Positions 1 to 7,506 of a DNA stretch of 64,000 nucleotides are shown in pieces. This stretch comes from Gaiellasilicea sp963731615 (GTDB taxonomy: Bacteria; Actinomycetota; Thermoleophilia; Gaiellales; Gaiellaceae). The notes beneath the pieces were generated by a model that did not search any database, was not told the DNA's origin, and was given only the letters and a program-made list of their open reading frames with translations. The translations under genes and the position numbers were made by a program. How positions within the stretch are numbered: the first letter of the stretch is position 1; each line of letters starts with the position of its first letter. Where the stretch lies: assembly GCA_963731615.1 (NCBI GenBank), contig CAVSWD010000008.1:1-64000 (forward strand), in the 5' to 3' direction.

Positions 1-733
1 GCACTGCGAAGGGGTTGACGGTGTACAGCGGCTCGGTCGCGGGGCTCGCCTGGAACGAGACGAGGTCGCTTGCGTGATCGAGCCGGACGAGCGCATCCGC
101 GAGCCCCTCGCCCGACCCGCAGAGGGTCGCGGCGATCCGGTCGGCGGCGAGCTCGCGCTTCGGCGAGAGCAGCAGGTGAACGAAGGCGGCCGCGACCGGG
201 CCGAGCAGGGCGAGCAGCGCGCGCTCGAGCCAGCCGCCGATCCGCGAGAAGTCGACCAGCACGACCGCGACCATCACCGCTGACGTCTGGACGAGGACGT
301 CGCGGGTGCGGACGTGGGCGAGCTCGTGAGCGAGCACGGCCTCGAGCTCGGCCGGCCTCAGCGCCCCCAGCAGACCGGTCGAGACGGCGATCGCTGCCCC
401 CTTCGGCCCGCGTCCCGCCGCGAGGGCGCGAGGAAAGCCGTCGGGGATCAGATAGAGCTTCGGCGGGACGATGTCGAGCTTCGCCGAGAGAGCGTCGACG
501 GTCGAGCGGAGGATCGGATCCTCGGCGAGCGCATACTCGCGGGCCCCGAGCATCCCGAGCAGGGCGCGATCGGCGTACGCGTACGCGGCGAGGGCCGCGA
601 GCAGCGCACAGAAGACGAAAATCGACGCTGTCTGATAGCCGCCGAGAGCCCAGCCGATCGCGCCGAATGCGGCAGCGACGATCAGGGTCAGGAGAAACAC
701 CTTCGCCAGGTTGAGCGCGGCGGCGACCCGCAT
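1..733 (-). CDS. M48-family membrane zinc metalloprotease (HtpX-like), C-terminus cut by window edge
   Basis: Reading leftward from the ATG at 733 gives 244 codons with no stop before the window edge, so the C-terminus is missing. Two hydrophobic segments lie near residues 10-30 and 37-53. The zinc motif HELAH is at about 136-140, and a downstream KRELAADR segment (about residue 190) supplies the third zinc ligand Glu, as in M48 peptidases. Family role: membrane-anchored proteolysis of misfolded membrane proteins. It is the last gene of a leftward group (phosphatase, small protein, protease) with 9 nt before it. HtpX versus another M48 subgroup is not settled. Confidence 0.85.
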   Translation of the reverse strand, partial: MRVAAALNLAKVFLLTLIVAAAFGAIGWALGGYQTASIFVFCALLAALAAYAYADRALLGMLGAREYALAEDPILRSTVDALSAKLDIVPPKLYLIPDGFPRALAAGRGPKGAAIAVSTGLLGALRPAELEAVLAHELAHVRTRDVLVQTSAVMVAVVLVDFSRIGGWLERALLALLGPVAAAFVHLLLSPKRELAADRIAATLCGSGEGLADALVRLDHASDLVSFQASPATEPLYTVNPFAV

Positions 734-742
734 CACTGCCTG

Positions 743-1003
743 CTAAGAGTCGTCGTCGCCGATGCCGTCTCGGTCGTCCTCGCCGAGCCCGCGCGGCGGC
801 CAGTCGGGCTCCGGTGCGTCGCACCTGCTCGAGCAGTGGAGCGAAGCCACGTTCTGCAGCGGCACGAGGATGTGGCCGTTCAGCTCGATGTGGGGCACGT
901 CCTCGATCGAGCAGTACGCGGTCAGCACGCCTTCCTGGTACTCGCCGCCGAACAGCGCGACCTCGATCTGCTCGCCTTTGTACTTGTTCGTGTAGTCCTC
1001 CAC
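743..1003 (-). CDS. small hypothetical protein, 86 aa
   Basis: An ATG start 7 nt after the stop of the phosphatase gene and a stop 9 nt before the protease gene place it in one leftward operon. The first 60 residues look like a compact alpha/beta or beta-rich fold with two Cys (CSIEDVP, LHCSSRC), followed by a very acidic C-terminal tail (GEDDRDGIGDDDS). No signal peptide or membrane segment is visible. I do not recognise a family. Operon position and composition support a real gene; function unknown. Confidence 0.6.
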   Translation of the reverse strand: MEDYTNKYKGEQIEVALFGGEYQEGVLTAYCSIEDVPHIELNGHILVPLQNVASLHCSSRCDAPEPDWPPRGLGEDDRDGIGDDDS

Positions 1004-1010
1004 CGGGCGC

Positions 1011-1541
1011 TCAGTCTATCTCCACGAATCCGTCGTCCCGAACCGCGAGCTTGTAGACCGCGCAGTTTCCCCACCGCTCGACTCGGAAGCCGAGCGCGTG
1101 ATGCCAGAGCGTGTTCAGCGCGCCTCCGTGGGAGACGATCAGCACCTGCTCGCCGGGGTGAGCGCCGGCGATCTCCTGGACGGCTTCGAGCACCCGATCG
1201 CGCACGTCCTCGTCGCTCTCGCCGTCGTGCCGCGACCCTTCGGGCAACGCCTCGATGTCGACCCGGGTGAACCCTTCCCACGAGCCGAACGAGCGCTCCC
1301 GCAGGCGCGGATCGAGCCGGACTTCGAGGCCATGGCTCGCCGCCACCGCAGCGGCGGTCGCCTGTGCCCGGCTGAGGTCGCTCGCGTAGATCGCGTCCAG
1401 CTCGACGTGCTCGAGTTCCTGCGCGAGCCCCCGCGCCTGGTCGCGGCCGAGGTCGTTGAGCGGAATGTCGGACGAGCCCTGGATTCGCAGCTCGCGATTC
1501 CAGTCCGTCTCGCCGTGTCTGGCCAGGAGCAGGGTCGTCAC
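1011..1541 (-). CDS. histidine phosphatase family protein (phosphoglycerate mutase-like)
   Basis: A 176-residue protein with the catalytic LLARHGETDWN motif at the N-terminus (phospho-accepting His about residue 9), a second basic motif SDLSRAQATA, RERSFGSWEG, and the distal VSHGGALN histidine. This is a complete small histidine phosphatase of the cobC/PhoE/GpmB type. Substrate cannot be assigned: members act on phosphosugars, alpha-ribazole phosphate or others. The GTG start lies 6 nt after a TAGCGT -10-like box on the minus strand, so a leaderless mRNA is likely. First gene of the leftward operon with the small protein and M48 protease. Confidence 0.85.
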   Translation of the reverse strand: MTTLLLARHGETDWNRELRIQGSSDIPLNDLGRDQARGLAQELEHVELDAIYASDLSRAQATAAAVAASHGLEVRLDPRLRERSFGSWEGFTRVDIEALPEGSRHDGESDEDVRDRVLEAVQEIAGAHPGEQVLIVSHGGALNTLWHHALGFRVERWGNCAVYKLAVRDDGFVEID

Positions 1542-1560
1542 GCCGATACGCTAGCCGCCG
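1542..1560. promoter_or_regulatory. 19-bp divergent intergenic region with shared bidirectional -10 box
   Basis: Only 19 bp separate the divergent start codons at 1541 (minus) and 1561 (plus). The heptamer TACGCTA at 1547-1553 reads as TACGCT 8 nt before the plus start and as TAGCGT 6 nt before the minus start. Both genes could be transcribed as leaderless mRNAs from overlapping, mutually exclusive promoters. No -35 was assigned; it would lie inside the opposite gene. Confidence 0.45.
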
Positions 1561-2310
1561 ATGGACCTCGGACTGAGCGGGAAGACCTGCGTCGTCACCG
1601 GATCGACCGGTGGGATCGGTCTGGAGACCGCGAGGCTGCTCGCCGACGAGGGCGCGCGCGTCGTCACGTCGGGACGGCGCGGCGCGCCTGGGATCGGCGA
1701 GGCGCTCCACGTCCAGCTCGACCTCGCCGAGCCGGAGGCGCCTGGAACGCTCGTCGATGCGGCCGTGCAGGCGTTCGGCGGCCTCGACGTGCTCGTCAAC
1801 AACGTCGGCTATGCGGTGCAGGCGCGCTTCGAGGACGTCCCCGACGAGGAGTGGGACTCGATGTGGCAGCTGAACGTGATGAGCTACGTGCGCGCGATCC
1901 GAGCTGCGCTGCCGCCCCTACGCGAGACGCGCGGCGCGATCGTCAACGTCGCCTCGACCGCGGCGAAGCGGCCCTCGGCCGGCATGCCGCACTACTCGGT
2001 GACCAAGGCGGCCGTGCTCTCGCTCTCGCGCCTGGTGGCCGATCTCTACGCAGGCGAGGGGATCCGCTGCAACGCCGTCACCCCTGGACCGACCGCGACC
2101 GCTGCGTGGCTCGGCGAGGGCGGCCTTGCAGACCAGCAGGGCGACCGCGAGGAGGTGCTGGCGAAGGTCGCCGCCGGCCGTCCGATCGGCAGGCTGGCCG
2201 AGCCGGAGGAGATCGCGGCCGTGATCGCGTTCCTCGCGTCCGAGCGCGCCTCGTACGTCACCGGTGCTGCGTGGTCCGCCGACGGTGGCACCGTCCCGAT
2301 CATCCTCTAG
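1561..2310 (+). CDS. SDR-family NAD(P)-dependent oxidoreductase
   Basis: A 249-residue classical short-chain dehydrogenase. The cofactor-binding TGSTGGIG is at residues 13-20, NNVG at 80-83, catalytic Ser at about 132 and the YSVTK pair Tyr145/Lys149. The C-terminus ends in the usual SYVTGAAWSADGG. All catalytic residues are present. Such enzymes reduce ketones or oxidise secondary alcohols; no specific substrate is indicated. It faces away from the phosphatase operon and is followed by a 50-bp gap before the dGTPase-like gene. Confidence 0.85.
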   Translation: MDLGLSGKTCVVTGSTGGIGLETARLLADEGARVVTSGRRGAPGIGEALHVQLDLAEPEAPGTLVDAAVQAFGGLDVLVNNVGYAVQARFEDVPDEEWDSMWQLNVMSYVRAIRAALPPLRETRGAIVNVASTAAKRPSAGMPHYSVTKAAVLSLSRLVADLYAGEGIRCNAVTPGPTATAAWLGEGGLADQQGDREEVLAKVAAGRPIGRLAEPEEIAAVIAFLASERASYVTGAAWSADGGTVPIIL

Positions 2311-2360
2311 CCGCGGAGCCACGCTCGCGCAATCCTGAGTGGCGACTACCCTTTGAGCTG

Positions 2361-3314
2361 ATGCCGGAGCTGGCCGGACGAGTCGCCGACGCCTTCGAGG
2401 CGCGCGTTCGCGCGGCCGAGGAGGCGGCGCTCTCGCCGCTCGCTGTGCGCTCGTACGAGACGCGCGGACGGCTGCGCGAAGAGGACGAGTGCGGCGTCAG
2501 GACACCGTTCCAGCGCGACCGCGACCGGATCGTGCACTCGAAGCCGTTTCGGCGCCTGAAGGGTAAGACACAGGTGTTCATCGACCCGGCCGGCGACCAC
2601 TACCGGACGCGGATCACGCACACGCTCGAGACGACCGGGATCGCTCGCGTCGTCGCCCGGGCGCTTCGGCTGAACGAGGATCTGACGGAGGCGATCGGGC
2701 TCGGGCACGACACCGGCCACCCACCGTTCGGGCATGCCGGCGAGGAGGAGCTCGACCGCTCCCTGCGCGAGCAGTTCGGTAGCGGCTTCCAGCACAACGA
2801 GCAGTCGCTGCGGATTGCCGAGGAGCTGAACCTGACGGCGGAGGTGCGCGACGGGATCCACACTCACACCGGCCCGCAGGAGCCGCAGACGCTCGAGGGG
2901 AAGATCGTCAGGCTCGTCGACCGCGTCGCCTACATCAACCACGACATCGACGACGCGATCCGCTGGGGGCTCCTCGGCCCGGACGACCTGCCGCGCGCCG
3001 AGATCGAGCTGCTCGGCGAGACCGGCGCGCGGCGGATCGACACGCTTGTCCACGACGTCGTCGAGAGCTCCGAGCGCGCCGGCGACATCGTCCAGAGCGA
3101 GGAGGTCGGCACGGCCATGCTCGCCCTACGGAGCTTCATGTTCGAGCGCGTCTATCTCGGCGAGCATGCGCGTGGCGAGCACGTTCGCGCTCACGAGACG
3201 ATCTCGCGGATCTTCGGGCACCTCGTCGAGCGGGGCGACTCGGAGGCCGAGATCCGCGGCTTCGTCTCCGGGATGACCGACCGCTTCGCGCTGTCGTACG
3301 CTGAGCGTCTTTGA
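2361..3314 (+). CDS. deoxyguanosinetriphosphate triphosphohydrolase-like protein (HD domain)
   Basis: A 317-residue HD-domain protein. ATG 2361 was chosen because the conserved N-terminus (PLAVRSYETRGR) begins just after it. Metal-binding HD signatures are RITHTLETTGIARVVARAL and IGLGHDTGHPPFGHAGEE, followed by GFQHNEQSLRIAEEL and a further VDRVAYINHDIDDA. These match bacterial dGTPase-like proteins, which hydrolyse dNTPs to nucleoside and triphosphate. The stop overlaps the dnaG start (TGATG), suggesting translational coupling of nucleotide-pool control and primase. A TACCCT box 8 nt upstream of the ATG could drive a leaderless mRNA. Confidence 0.88.
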   Translation: MPELAGRVADAFEARVRAAEEAALSPLAVRSYETRGRLREEDECGVRTPFQRDRDRIVHSKPFRRLKGKTQVFIDPAGDHYRTRITHTLETTGIARVVARALRLNEDLTEAIGLGHDTGHPPFGHAGEEELDRSLREQFGSGFQHNEQSLRIAEELNLTAEVRDGIHTHTGPQEPQTLEGKIVRLVDRVAYINHDIDDAIRWGLLGPDDLPRAEIELLGETGARRIDTLVHDVVESSERAGDIVQSEEVGTAMLALRSFMFERVYLGEHARGEHVRAHETISRIFGHLVERGDSEAEIRGFVSGMTDRFALSYAERL

Positions 3315-4960
3315 TGGCCCGGATCAAGGACACGTCCGTCAGGGAGGTCGTCGCGGCAGCCGACATGGTCGAGGTCGTCTCCGGCCGCACCCAGCTGCGC
3401 CGCGCAGGAGCGCGCTACTCGGGACGCTGTCCCTTCCACGAGGAGCGGACGCCGAGCTTCTCCGTCAATCCGGCCGACAAGCTCTATCACTGCTTCGGCT
3501 GTGGCAAGGGCGGCGATGTGATCACGTTCGTCCGCGAGACGGAGAACCTCGACTTCGCCGAGGCGGTCGAATGGCTTGCGGAGCGGTTCCGGGTGACGCT
3601 GGAGTACGAGGAGACCTCCCCGCAGATCGAGGAGGCCCGGAAGCGGCGCGACAGGCTGCACGCGGTGCTCGACCAGGCGGCCTCGTTCTACGAGCGGCAC
3701 CTCTGGGAGACGGCGGCCGGCGAGCCGGTGCGCGCGTACCTCGCGAGCCGCGGCCTGGGCGTCGAGATCTGCCGCGAGTTTCGCCTCGGGCTCGCGCCGG
3801 GGAACGGGCTGGCGCAGAAGGCGCAGGAGAAGGGGTTCACGCGAGAGGAGCTCCGCGGCGCCGGTCTCGCCAACGCTCGCGGCAGCGACTACTTCCCGCA
3901 GCGGCTGATGTTCCCGCTCGCCGACGCGCGCGGCCGCATCGTCGGCTTCCAGGCGCGGAAGCTCCACGAGGACGATCCGCTGCGCGGCAAGTACGTCAAC
4001 TCGCCCGAGGGCGAGCTCTTCCACAAGTCGGCCATCCTCTACGGGCTGCACCTGTCGCGGACGGCGATCGCGAAGCAGGAGCGCGCCGTGGTCGTGGAGG
4101 GAAACACCGACGTGATCGCGCTGAGGCAGGTCGGGTTCGAGCCGGTTGTCGCGTCGATGGGCACGGCGCTGACCGAACGGCAGCTGAAGGAGCTGCAGCG
4201 GCTCACCCGCCGTGTGTACCTCTGCTTCGACTCGGATGCCGCAGGTGAGGACGCGACGCTCCGTGGGATGGAGCTCGCGACGTCGCTCGGGTTCGACGTA
4301 CGCGTCGTCACCCTGCCGAAGGGCCAGGACCCGGCCGACGCGCCGGCGGGCTTCGAGGCGCGCCTGGGGGCGGCGGAGAGCTACATCGTCTACCGCGTCC
4401 GGCTCGAGCTCGAACGGACGCCCGATCGGCAGGAGGCGTTCGTCCGCGCCAGGGAGATCCTGCAGCGGAACGAGGACTCGCCCGAATGGCAGGACGCGCT
4501 GCGGCTGCTCGCCGGCCGTCTCAGCCTGCCGAAGGAGACGCTCTCCGGCCTGACGCCGAAAGGCGGCATGCGCACGATCGCCGAGGACCTCTCACCGAAG
4601 CTGCTGGAGAAGGGGGAGCGCCTCGAGCGGAACGCTCTGGCCGCCTGCGTCCTCTACCCGAGCCTCGTCAGGCTGCTGGCCGAGGTGACGCCGGAGCACT
4701 TCGACTCGGAGCTCCACCGCCGTTTCCGGGCCCGGCTCGTCGACGGCGGGGAGGACGACGAGCAGCTGATCGCGCTCAGGGCGGAGCTCGACGCGCGTGC
4801 TGCGCGCGAAGGACTCGACGAGCGCACGGGCAAGGAGCTCCTGCTCAACCTGCGCGAGCGGCGGCTGCGGCGCGAACTGGCGGGCGCCGAGCTGGAGCGA
4901 GTGGGGGAGCTGCAAGCCGCCCTCACGGCCCTGCAGAGCGCCGTCAGCGAGATCCACTAG
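3314..4960 (+). CDS. dnaG: DNA primase DnaG
   Basis: 548 residues from ATG 3314, which overlaps the dGTPase stop; a TTG three bases earlier is an alternative. The CHC2 zinc-binding domain has C39, H42, C60, C63. The Toprim catalytic core has EGNTD near residue 262 (usually EGYxD) and CFDSDAAGED near 305. A shorter C-terminal helicase-binding region follows. It makes RNA primers for replication. At 548 aa it is somewhat shorter than the usual 580-640. The common rpsU-dnaG-rpoD arrangement is absent: dGTPase precedes it and a secreted CAP-domain gene follows. Confidence 0.95.
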   Translation: MARIKDTSVREVVAAADMVEVVSGRTQLRRAGARYSGRCPFHEERTPSFSVNPADKLYHCFGCGKGGDVITFVRETENLDFAEAVEWLAERFRVTLEYEETSPQIEEARKRRDRLHAVLDQAASFYERHLWETAAGEPVRAYLASRGLGVEICREFRLGLAPGNGLAQKAQEKGFTREELRGAGLANARGSDYFPQRLMFPLADARGRIVGFQARKLHEDDPLRGKYVNSPEGELFHKSAILYGLHLSRTAIAKQERAVVVEGNTDVIALRQVGFEPVVASMGTALTERQLKELQRLTRRVYLCFDSDAAGEDATLRGMELATSLGFDVRVVTLPKGQDPADAPAGFEARLGAAESYIVYRVRLELERTPDRQEAFVRAREILQRNEDSPEWQDALRLLAGRLSLPKETLSGLTPKGGMRTIAEDLSPKLLEKGERLERNALAACVLYPSLVRLLAEVTPEHFDSELHRRFRARLVDGGEDDEQLIALRAELDARAAREGLDERTGKELLLNLRERRLRRELAGAELERVGELQAALTALQSAVSEIH

Positions 4961-5066
4961 CGGCCCCATCTGCGGCCTCGTTTGCGCAACTGTCTGGCAG
5001 GTTCACTAACCTTTCGACCAGGAAACGACTCAAGGTTTTGCCTGTTAGTGTCGAATTCTCTTCTGG

Positions 5067-6152
5067 ATGGATGGACCGCCGCCAACATCCCCGCAGCCTC
5101 GCCGCACGCGCTCGCACCGGCCACTGACGTGGACGGCTTCCGCGCTGCTCGCCGCCGCGCTTCTCGTCGCCGCCGCTCCGACGGCCGGCGTCGCCACACC
5201 CCGCGCTGACGCGACCACGCTCGCCGGTGACTGCTCGCCGGGAGCCGACTGGGGGACAGTTCGTTCCGACCTCGCCGCGCAGACGATGCAGCTCGTCAAC
5301 AACCATCGCGCCGCGCTGGGGCTGAGGACGCTCGTCGGCTCGGGTGCACTCGACGCGTCCGCAGTCTGGAAGGCGCGTCACATGGCCATGTACGGCTACA
5401 TGGCTCACAGCGACCCTGCCCCGCCCGTGGCCCGGTCGACCGGCGAGCGGATGCAGGCCTGCGGCGTCACGGGATCCTGGGGCGAGAACATCGCCTACGG
5501 CTACGCGACCGCCCAGACGGTGTTCAACGGCTGGCTCAACTCACCCGGCCACCGCGCCAACATCGAGAATCCGAACTGGCTCGCAATGGGCTCTGGGGCC
5601 GCGACCAGCTCGTCCGGCAGCACGTATTGGGCTCACACGTTCGGCACGTCCACGGGCGGTCTCCGCCCGCACCGCGCCCGCGCCGGTACGCCGTCCCCGT
5701 GCCTGTGCCCGTGCCGGTTCCTGTTCCCGTCCCGGTCCGGCTCCTGCTCCGCTCCCGGCCCGTCCGTGCCGATTCCCACTCCGACTCCGACTCCGGCACC
5801 GACCCCAGGCACTCCCGCAGCGGCGACGGCCAAGCCGGCACCCTCGGCCTCCGGTGTCGTCCTGAGCAACCTTCGAGTCGCCCCGCGCCAGCCCGAGGCC
5901 GGCAAGCCCCTGAGGACGTCCGTCGCAGCCTCCAAGCGCGGGGCACGGCTGCGGAACGCGCACGTCTTCTGCAGCGGGCGCCTCGAGGGGCGCGTGCTGG
6001 AGGTCGTCTCCCGCCGCTACCGCAACGGTAAGGCGACCTGTGTCTGGCAGCTTCCCGCCTCAGCCCGAGGCAAGCTCGTCAGCGCCGCGATCGTCGTGCA
6101 GCAGGGCCGCGTCGAGGTGTCTGCGCCTTTCCGCGCCCGCGTCTCCGGCTAA
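5067..6152 (+). CDS. secreted CAP/SCP-domain protein with proline-rich linker
   Basis: A 361-residue protein. N-terminal signal or anchor helix (WTASALLAAALLVAAAPTAG) is followed by a CAP domain at about 72-190 with the characteristic HSDPAP, GENIAYGY and SPGHRANIENP motifs. CAP proteins are extracellular and of varied function (lipid binding, protease-like or envelope roles). A linker (about 195-265) leads to a C-terminal beta domain (about 270-361) with two Cys. The linker contains five Cys in an unnatural run while the other two frames there read as Pro-Val and Pro-Ala repeats, suggesting compensating indels (see findings). Confidence 0.85.
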   Translation: MDGPPPTSPQPRRTRSHRPLTWTASALLAAALLVAAAPTAGVATPRADATTLAGDCSPGADWGTVRSDLAAQTMQLVNNHRAALGLRTLVGSGALDASAVWKARHMAMYGYMAHSDPAPPVARSTGERMQACGVTGSWGENIAYGYATAQTVFNGWLNSPGHRANIENPNWLAMGSGAATSSSGSTYWAHTFGTSTGGLRPHRARAGTPSPCLCPCRFLFPSRSGSCSAPGPSVPIPTPTPTPAPTPGTPAAATAKPAPSASGVVLSNLRVAPRQPEAGKPLRTSVAASKRGARLRNAHVFCSGRLEGRVLEVVSRRYRNGKATCVWQLPASARGKLVSAAIVVQQGRVEVSAPFRARVSG

Positions 6153-6215
6153 GCGGATTCCGCCGAACCCTCCTAAAACCTCAAGCATTCGCACGGTGGC
6201 GCCGATAGCCATGTC

Positions 6216-7442
6216 GTGCCCGCGCACGCCTCATTCGCTCGCCTGCCGCGCGTCGTGCTCTGGTCAGCCTTCGCGGCTGCGCTCGCTGCGCTGGTCGTAG
6301 CAGCTGCCTTCTCCCGCAGCTCGGCCGCCGGTGCTTCGCCGGCCGACGCGTCCGGGCGCGCGACCGCGCAGGTCGCCGGCGCCGTCAGGAAGCCGCCGAT
6401 CCGCTGGATGGCGCGTCGTCAGGCCGCGGTGACCCGGAAGCGGCCGACCGGAAGGATCGTCACGCCGCGCCCCGGCGCGACGAAGAAGCGCGCCGGACGC
6501 CCGGCCGAGCAGGCGGCCACGGCCGCTCCAGCGGCGCCGAACGACCCGCTCTGGGCGACCTCTTGGTCGCTCGCGAAGGTCAACGCTCCGGCAGCCTGGA
6601 AGCTGACGAGCGGCACCTCGGAGACGATCGTCGCCGTGCTCGACACCGGCGTCGACCTCTCCCATCCCGATCTCGCGGGCGCGTTCGTTCCCGGCTACGA
6701 CTTCGTCAACGGTGACGACGATCCGACCGACGACCACGGTCACGGCACGATGGTGGCCGGCGTGATCGCCGCCCGCTCGAACAATCGGATCGGCGGCGCG
6801 GGTGCCTGCTCACGCTGTTCGGTGATGCCGGTCAAGGTGATCGCAGGCAACGGCTCGGGGGACGCTGCGGACGTGGCTGCAGGCATCTCGTGGGCCGCCG
6901 AGCACGGCGCCCGAGTAATCAACCTGAGCTTCGTGCTGAGCGGCCACGACGAGGCTGTCGCCCAGGCGATCGCGTCCGCCCGTGACCGCGGTGCGATCGT
7001 GGTCGCGGCCGCCGGCAACGCCGGCAGCTCCGACATGACTTTTCCCGCCGGTCTTCCCGGAGTGGTCGGTGTCACCGGCACCGACGACTCGGATGCCCGC
7101 TACGGCTGGGCAAGCTACGGCAGCTGGGTGAGGCTCGCCGCGCCCGGCTGCAGCCAGTCGACGGCACCCGCCGGCGGCTACGGTGACTTCTGCGGTACCT
7201 CGTCCTCGGCCGCGTTCGTGTCCGGGCTCGCGGGACTCGCCCGCTCGTTCGCCTCGGCTGCGGCAGCCGACACGGTCGCCGCCGCTCTGGCCGCCCACTC
7301 GGTTCCGGTCGGGGACTTCGTCTCTGCCGGCCGGGTCGACGCAGCCGCCATGCTGGCGGCGCTCAGGCCTGCCGAGGCACCGGCCCAGCCCAGTCCGAGC
7401 ACGCCTGCGGCCTCCGCGCCGAACACTCCGGGGCTCGACTAA
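6216..7442 (+). CDS. secreted S8 subtilisin-like serine protease
   Basis: 408 residues from a GTG start, with an N-terminal hydrophobic segment (about 13-32), a basic pro-region and a complete peptidase S8 domain. Catalytic Asp143 lies in VAVLDTGVDLSHP, His176 in DHGHGTMVAG, the oxyanion region in AAAGNAGSS, and Ser about 330 in CGTSSSAAFVSG. The C-terminus is a short Pro/Ala/Ser tail. It is closely related in length and design to the subtilase at 10338, and both flank a convergent gene for a large secreted protein. A strong hairpin follows the stop. Confidence 0.92.
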   Translation: MPAHASFARLPRVVLWSAFAAALAALVVAAAFSRSSAAGASPADASGRATAQVAGAVRKPPIRWMARRQAAVTRKRPTGRIVTPRPGATKKRAGRPAEQAATAAPAAPNDPLWATSWSLAKVNAPAAWKLTSGTSETIVAVLDTGVDLSHPDLAGAFVPGYDFVNGDDDPTDDHGHGTMVAGVIAARSNNRIGGAGACSRCSVMPVKVIAGNGSGDAADVAAGISWAAEHGARVINLSFVLSGHDEAVAQAIASARDRGAIVVAAAGNAGSSDMTFPAGLPGVVGVTGTDDSDARYGWASYGSWVRLAAPGCSQSTAPAGGYGDFCGTSSSAAFVSGLAGLARSFASAAAADTVAAALAAHSVPVGDFVSAGRVDAAAMLAALRPAEAPAQPSPSTPAASAPNTPGLD

Positions 7443-7453
7443 CCAGCAAAAGA

Positions 7454-7483
7454 GAGAGGGCCCGCCTTGCGGCGGGCCCTCTC
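7454..7483. terminator. bidirectional terminator hairpin
   Basis: A perfect 13-bp GC-rich stem (7454-7466 paired with 7471-7483) with a TTGC loop lies between the subtilase stop (7442) and the convergent stop at 7507. There is no clear U-tract on either side, as is common for high-GC actinobacterial terminators. Confidence 0.8.
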
Positions 7484-7506
7484 GAGGTCACTCTCTCAGT
7501 GAGTCG

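Noticed and set aside
314..1270. Several long plus-strand frames over positions 70-1270
   Set aside because: They are Arg/Pro-rich antisense to the M48 protease, small protein and histidine phosphatase, which have clear catalytic motifs.
1098..3314. A 738-codon open frame covering the phosphatase, SDR and dGTPase regions
   Set aside because: Only its last 317 codons show conserved HD-domain sequence; the rest is antisense or out-of-frame to better-supported genes. GC-rich DNA keeps wrong frames open.
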